Positions 62,483-64,000 of a DNA stretch of 64,000 nt are shown here, piece after piece. The notes under the pieces are model-generated. The model made no database searches, had not been told where the DNA came from, and saw only the letters and a program-made list of their open reading frames with translations. Within the stretch, counting starts at the first letter, position 1. The number at the start of each line of letters is the position of its first letter. The DNA lies in the NCBI GenBank assembly GCA_002328075.1, contig DCVT01000015.1:84858-148857 (forward strand). The letters run 5' to 3'. A program made the translations under genes and the position numbers. This stretch comes from Anaerolineales bacterium UBA2181 (GTDB taxonomy: Bacteria; Chloroflexota; Anaerolineae; Promineifilales; UBA4811).

Positions 62483-62987
62483 CGGAGTTGCTCACCATCT
62501 TGAAGTATTGATATGATATCTCTAGCGTCTCCACCGAGACCGACGTTCCCGCAGACTTGATCGGAGGGCCTTCCCAGCGAACGGGATACGCCCCGATCAC
62601 TTCCCAACTGACACTGACAAGGTGATCCTCATCATACAGAGAGATGGTCAGGTTGCGACGAAAAGTCGGCAATGCCCCTGGAACGGAGCTGGGTCCCGGT
62701 ATCTGGGCTAGGGCCGGGTTAAAAGGGCCGGCCTGAACGCTCTCACACCACTTCCAGAGTTCGATCGAATTGGTCATTCCCCGTTTGAAGGTAATGTTGG
62801 AGAACTTGCGCCGGCCGGGTAGCCGGTGCACAAAGTTGTTCTCCCCGCCCTCCTGATACTCCATGACCTCGACCTCTACTTTGAGGCCACTGCATTCATC
62901 GAACACGGCCCACACCCCAGCAGGACCCATGACCAGGAAACGAAAGTCCGGAGAAGTACGTTTTCCGCCTGAACCCCATCGTTCCAT
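62475..62987 (-). CDS. Tail tube protein (gp19 family)
   Basis: The 170-residue protein matches the T4 gp19/Hcp-like tube family: FRFLVMGPAGVWAVFDECSG, VEVEVMEYQEGGENNFVHRL, ITFKRGMTNSIELWKW and a closing VETLEISYQYFKMV. Tube proteins form the inner channel of the injection device. AAGGAG lies 10 bases before the ATG. A second tube gene is partly visible at the window end; eCIS clusters normally have several. Confidence 0.9.
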   Translation of the reverse strand: MERWGSGGKRTSPDFRFLVMGPAGVWAVFDECSGLKVEVEVMEYQEGGENNFVHRLPGRRKFSNITFKRGMTNSIELWKWCESVQAGPFNPALAQIPGPSSVPGALPTFRRNLTISLYDEDHLVSVSWEVIGAYPVRWEGPPIKSAGTSVSVETLEISYQYFKMVSNSGV

Positions 62988-62993
62988 GTTACA

Positions 62994-63197
62994 TCAACTC
63001 CTTAGGTAGGACCCAAGGGCCCCACGTTCGCGGTCCAATACCAGGTCCTGCAGCAGCAGCTGATACACCCGATCCGCCAGCTCCGATACCTCCAACCCAC
63101 CCGGCGACGAGCCAGTCGGGTCTTGAGGCGGTTGGTCTCCCTCTTCGCCGGGCGAGTTGGTTTGCTGCAGCCCTTGTTCTGGTCCTTGTCTGGTCAA
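62994..63197 (-). CDS. Small protein with C-terminal VY-x-LL-x3-L-x3-RER motif
   Basis: The 67-residue protein has an acidic, Gln/Gly/Pro-rich first half and a helical end, ELADRVYQLLLQDLVLDRER. The same pattern ends the 1100-residue protein two genes downstream, so it may be a docking helix for the injection machine. TTG start with AGGAG five bases before. No named family was recognised with certainty. It lies between the DUF6760-like frame and the tube gene, 6 bases before the latter. Confidence 0.65.
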   Translation of the reverse strand: MTRQGPEQGLQQTNSPGEEGDQPPQDPTGSSPGGLEVSELADRVYQLLLQDLVLDRERGALGSYLRS

Positions 63198-63239
63198 CGG
63201 GACTCCTGTTGCCCTGATTTTCCGTTGCTGCCGGTTTAC

Positions 63240-63396
63240 TTATCCGGATTGATTCAGTCGATCGTTTATCTTGGCGATCTCTTGCACCCATTGCAGCCGG
63301 CTCTTGTGATCCATCTGCAGAATCGCTTCCGGCTGCCAGTGGAAGTGGTAAGCGATGTAGGCTACCTCCTCGGTCAATCGCCCGAGGGGGTAGCCC
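63240..63396 (-). CDS. DUF6760-like short protein, possibly made by -1 frameshift from the chaperone
   Basis: The frame encodes LGYPLGRLTEEVAYIAYHFH followed by a WVQEIAKIN block, which I recognise as DUF6760, a small protein common in eCIS clusters. No good ATG exists: the conserved part begins at a TTG that abuts GGGGAGGA, and the frame overlaps the end of the assembly chaperone in the -1 register. It could be translated alone from the TTG or, after a -1 slip on eight G, as the C-terminal part of a longer chaperone. The open frame itself extends upstream to 63446. Confidence 0.6.
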
Positions 63397-63766
63397 AATC
63401 CTCCCCCCCCAGCGGGGCATACTCCACTTCGAACTCCTGCTGGCAATGAGGACAGGAAACCGGCTGAAATAGGTGGCCGGTCTGATTGAGGCGGCGGTAG
63501 AATTCTTGCAGAAAGGCCATGTCGGCAGAGAACAACCTTTCGACGATCCCGGCGTCAATGTCCCGCAGAGTCCCCAGTTTGGTGATGACGCGAGCCAACA
63601 ACAGGATATTGAGGTATGCCTCATTGGTCAGTACCCGGGGGTCTCGCAACGGGGCGATCTCGTCGATGGCGGTCGCCAGCCGCATGGTGCCGCGACGGTG
63701 GAGATTGCCGTGTTCGTCCACATAGCCGCGCGGAAGAGTGAACTCAAATTCGGTCTGGAGATTCAT
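63374..63766 (-). CDS. T4-type baseplate/tail assembly chaperone-like protein
   Basis: The 130-residue protein has FEFTLPRGYVDEHGNLHRRG, MRLATAIDEIAPLRDPRV, and AYLNILLLARVITKLGTL, typical of the chaperone-like family (PF12322-type) found in eCIS loci. The C-terminus has a CPHCQQEFEVEYAP zinc-finger-like part. It probably helps assembly and is not in the final particle. The ATG lies 13 bases after the stop of the upstream tube gene. The last 13 codons follow a run of eight G after which a -1 shift leads into the DUF6760-like frame. Confidence 0.8.
   Translation of the reverse strand: MNLQTEFEFTLPRGYVDEHGNLHRRGTMRLATAIDEIAPLRDPRVLTNEAYLNILLLARVITKLGTLRDIDAGIVERLFSADMAFLQEFYRRLNQTGHLFQPVSCPHCQQEFEVEYAPLGGEDWATPSGD
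63403..63410 (-). other. Run of eight G, candidate -1 frameshift site
   Basis: On the coding strand the run is read CTG GGG GGG GAG in the chaperone frame; slipping back one base gives GGG GGA GGA TTG in the DUF6760-like frame. The run satisfies the X-XXY-YYZ rule. It could also be a sequencing or mutational length change. Confidence 0.5.
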
Positions 63767-63779
63767 CACCTGCCCAATC

Positions 63780-64000
63780 CTAGCTGATGCGGCGGATGCC
63801 CTCGTGGACAATGGAGAGCTCCTCGACGCCGTAGGCATTGCTATCGGCCTTGAGGTCGGGGCCGGAGACCTTGAGCGGCCACCCGTTTTCAAAGTCCCAT
63901 TGTGCCACCGGTGTGAGCTCCTGATTGAGCATAAAGATGGAGCCGTTCTTGCGGGCATCGGACATGAGGCCATCCTCGACCAACTTGCGCCAGTCCCAGA
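63780..64000 (-). CDS. Tail tube protein (gp19 family), 5' end outside the window
   Basis: The visible C-terminal 73 residues read WDWRKLVEDGLMSDARKNGS, WDFENGWPLKVSGPDLKA and VEELSIVHEGIRRI, the characteristic end of gp19-like tube proteins. The frame stays open to the window edge, so the gene continues upstream. It is the first visible gene of the injection cluster in the direction of transcription. Confidence 0.88.
   Translation of the reverse strand, partial: WDWRKLVEDGLMSDARKNGSIFMLNQELTPVAQWDFENGWPLKVSGPDLKADSNAYGVEELSIVHEGIRRIS

Noticed and set aside
53065..64000. Prophage
   Set aside because: Only tail-type genes are present, with VgrG, LysM and DUF6760-like proteins in eCIS order; no integrase, capsid, terminase or lysis gene is seen.

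Overview
The window reads as a high-GC chromosome segment from an anaerobic bacterium, most likely a Chloroflexota member related to Anaerolineae. This is inferred from content, not from a marker gene: an Hdr-linked methylene-tetrahydrofolate reductase module of the Wood-Ljungdahl type, a T-box leader, secreted proteins with Thr/Pro-rich linkers and an 'LP[IL]V' motif, and many Ser/Thr-kinase and FHA proteins.

Region 1 (1-13.5 kb, + strand) is a C1/redox operon. It encodes an HdrA-GltD-HdrA megaprotein, an MvhD subunit whose family Cys is encoded by an in-frame TGA with a hairpin just downstream (predicted selenoprotein), a GNAT acetyltransferase, MetV, MetF, and an HdrC-HdrB fusion. A phosphoesterase and a CBS-CBS-ACT protein follow. 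The operon ends with two tandem proteins that fuse a DapA-type Schiff-base lyase/aldolase to a formaldehyde-activating-enzyme (Fae) domain; only the second keeps the Fae active-site histidine. Together they suggest capture of aldolase-derived formaldehyde into a C1 carrier pool next to the enzyme that reduces that pool.

Region 2 (13.5-31 kb) is mixed housekeeping. It has a secreted HEWTH metalloprotease-like protein with a ChbG/YdjC deacetylase, a sugar-nucleotide epimerase, thioredoxin, and a tryptophan T-box controlling trpB2. Next come two related secreted lipoprotein-like proteins and a CsoR/CstR-type repressor with an operator over its own -10, leading PDO and two OsmC genes. An NAD-salvage group (NrtR, nicotinamidase-like hydrolase, NadE, nicotinate phosphoribosyltransferase) follows, then tRNA-Asn, a YjbQ protein, FabI, a 3-methyladenine glycosylase, an M23 lipoprotein and RNase P RNA.

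Region 3 (31-53 kb, mostly - strand) is a surface and signalling region. It contains a frameshifted receiver-domain remnant, a beta-helix/glycosidase-like secreted protein, an Ig-repeat protein with near-identical 300-bp repeats, a PP2C phosphatase, two apparently active Ser/Thr kinases, one pseudokinase, two VWA-FHA membrane proteins, an FHA-FHA-M23 membrane protein, a C39-like peptidase and a carbohydrate-binding-like lipoprotein.

Region 4 (53-64 kb, - strand) is part of a contractile injection system. Reading in the direction of transcription it has a tail tube protein (cut by the window edge), an assembly chaperone overlapping a DUF6760-like frame at a run of eight G, a short motif protein, a second tube protein, a 1100-residue disordered protein, a LysM protein, VgrG, gp25, a baseplate J-like protein, and a tail protein fused to an FHA domain. 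A kinase-FHA-FHA gene starts 10 bases after this last gene. This physically links the injection machine to the phosphothreonine signalling set of region 3, in the way PpkA/PppA/Fha control type VI secretion. The sheath and ATPase genes are not in the window and would be expected beyond base 64000.
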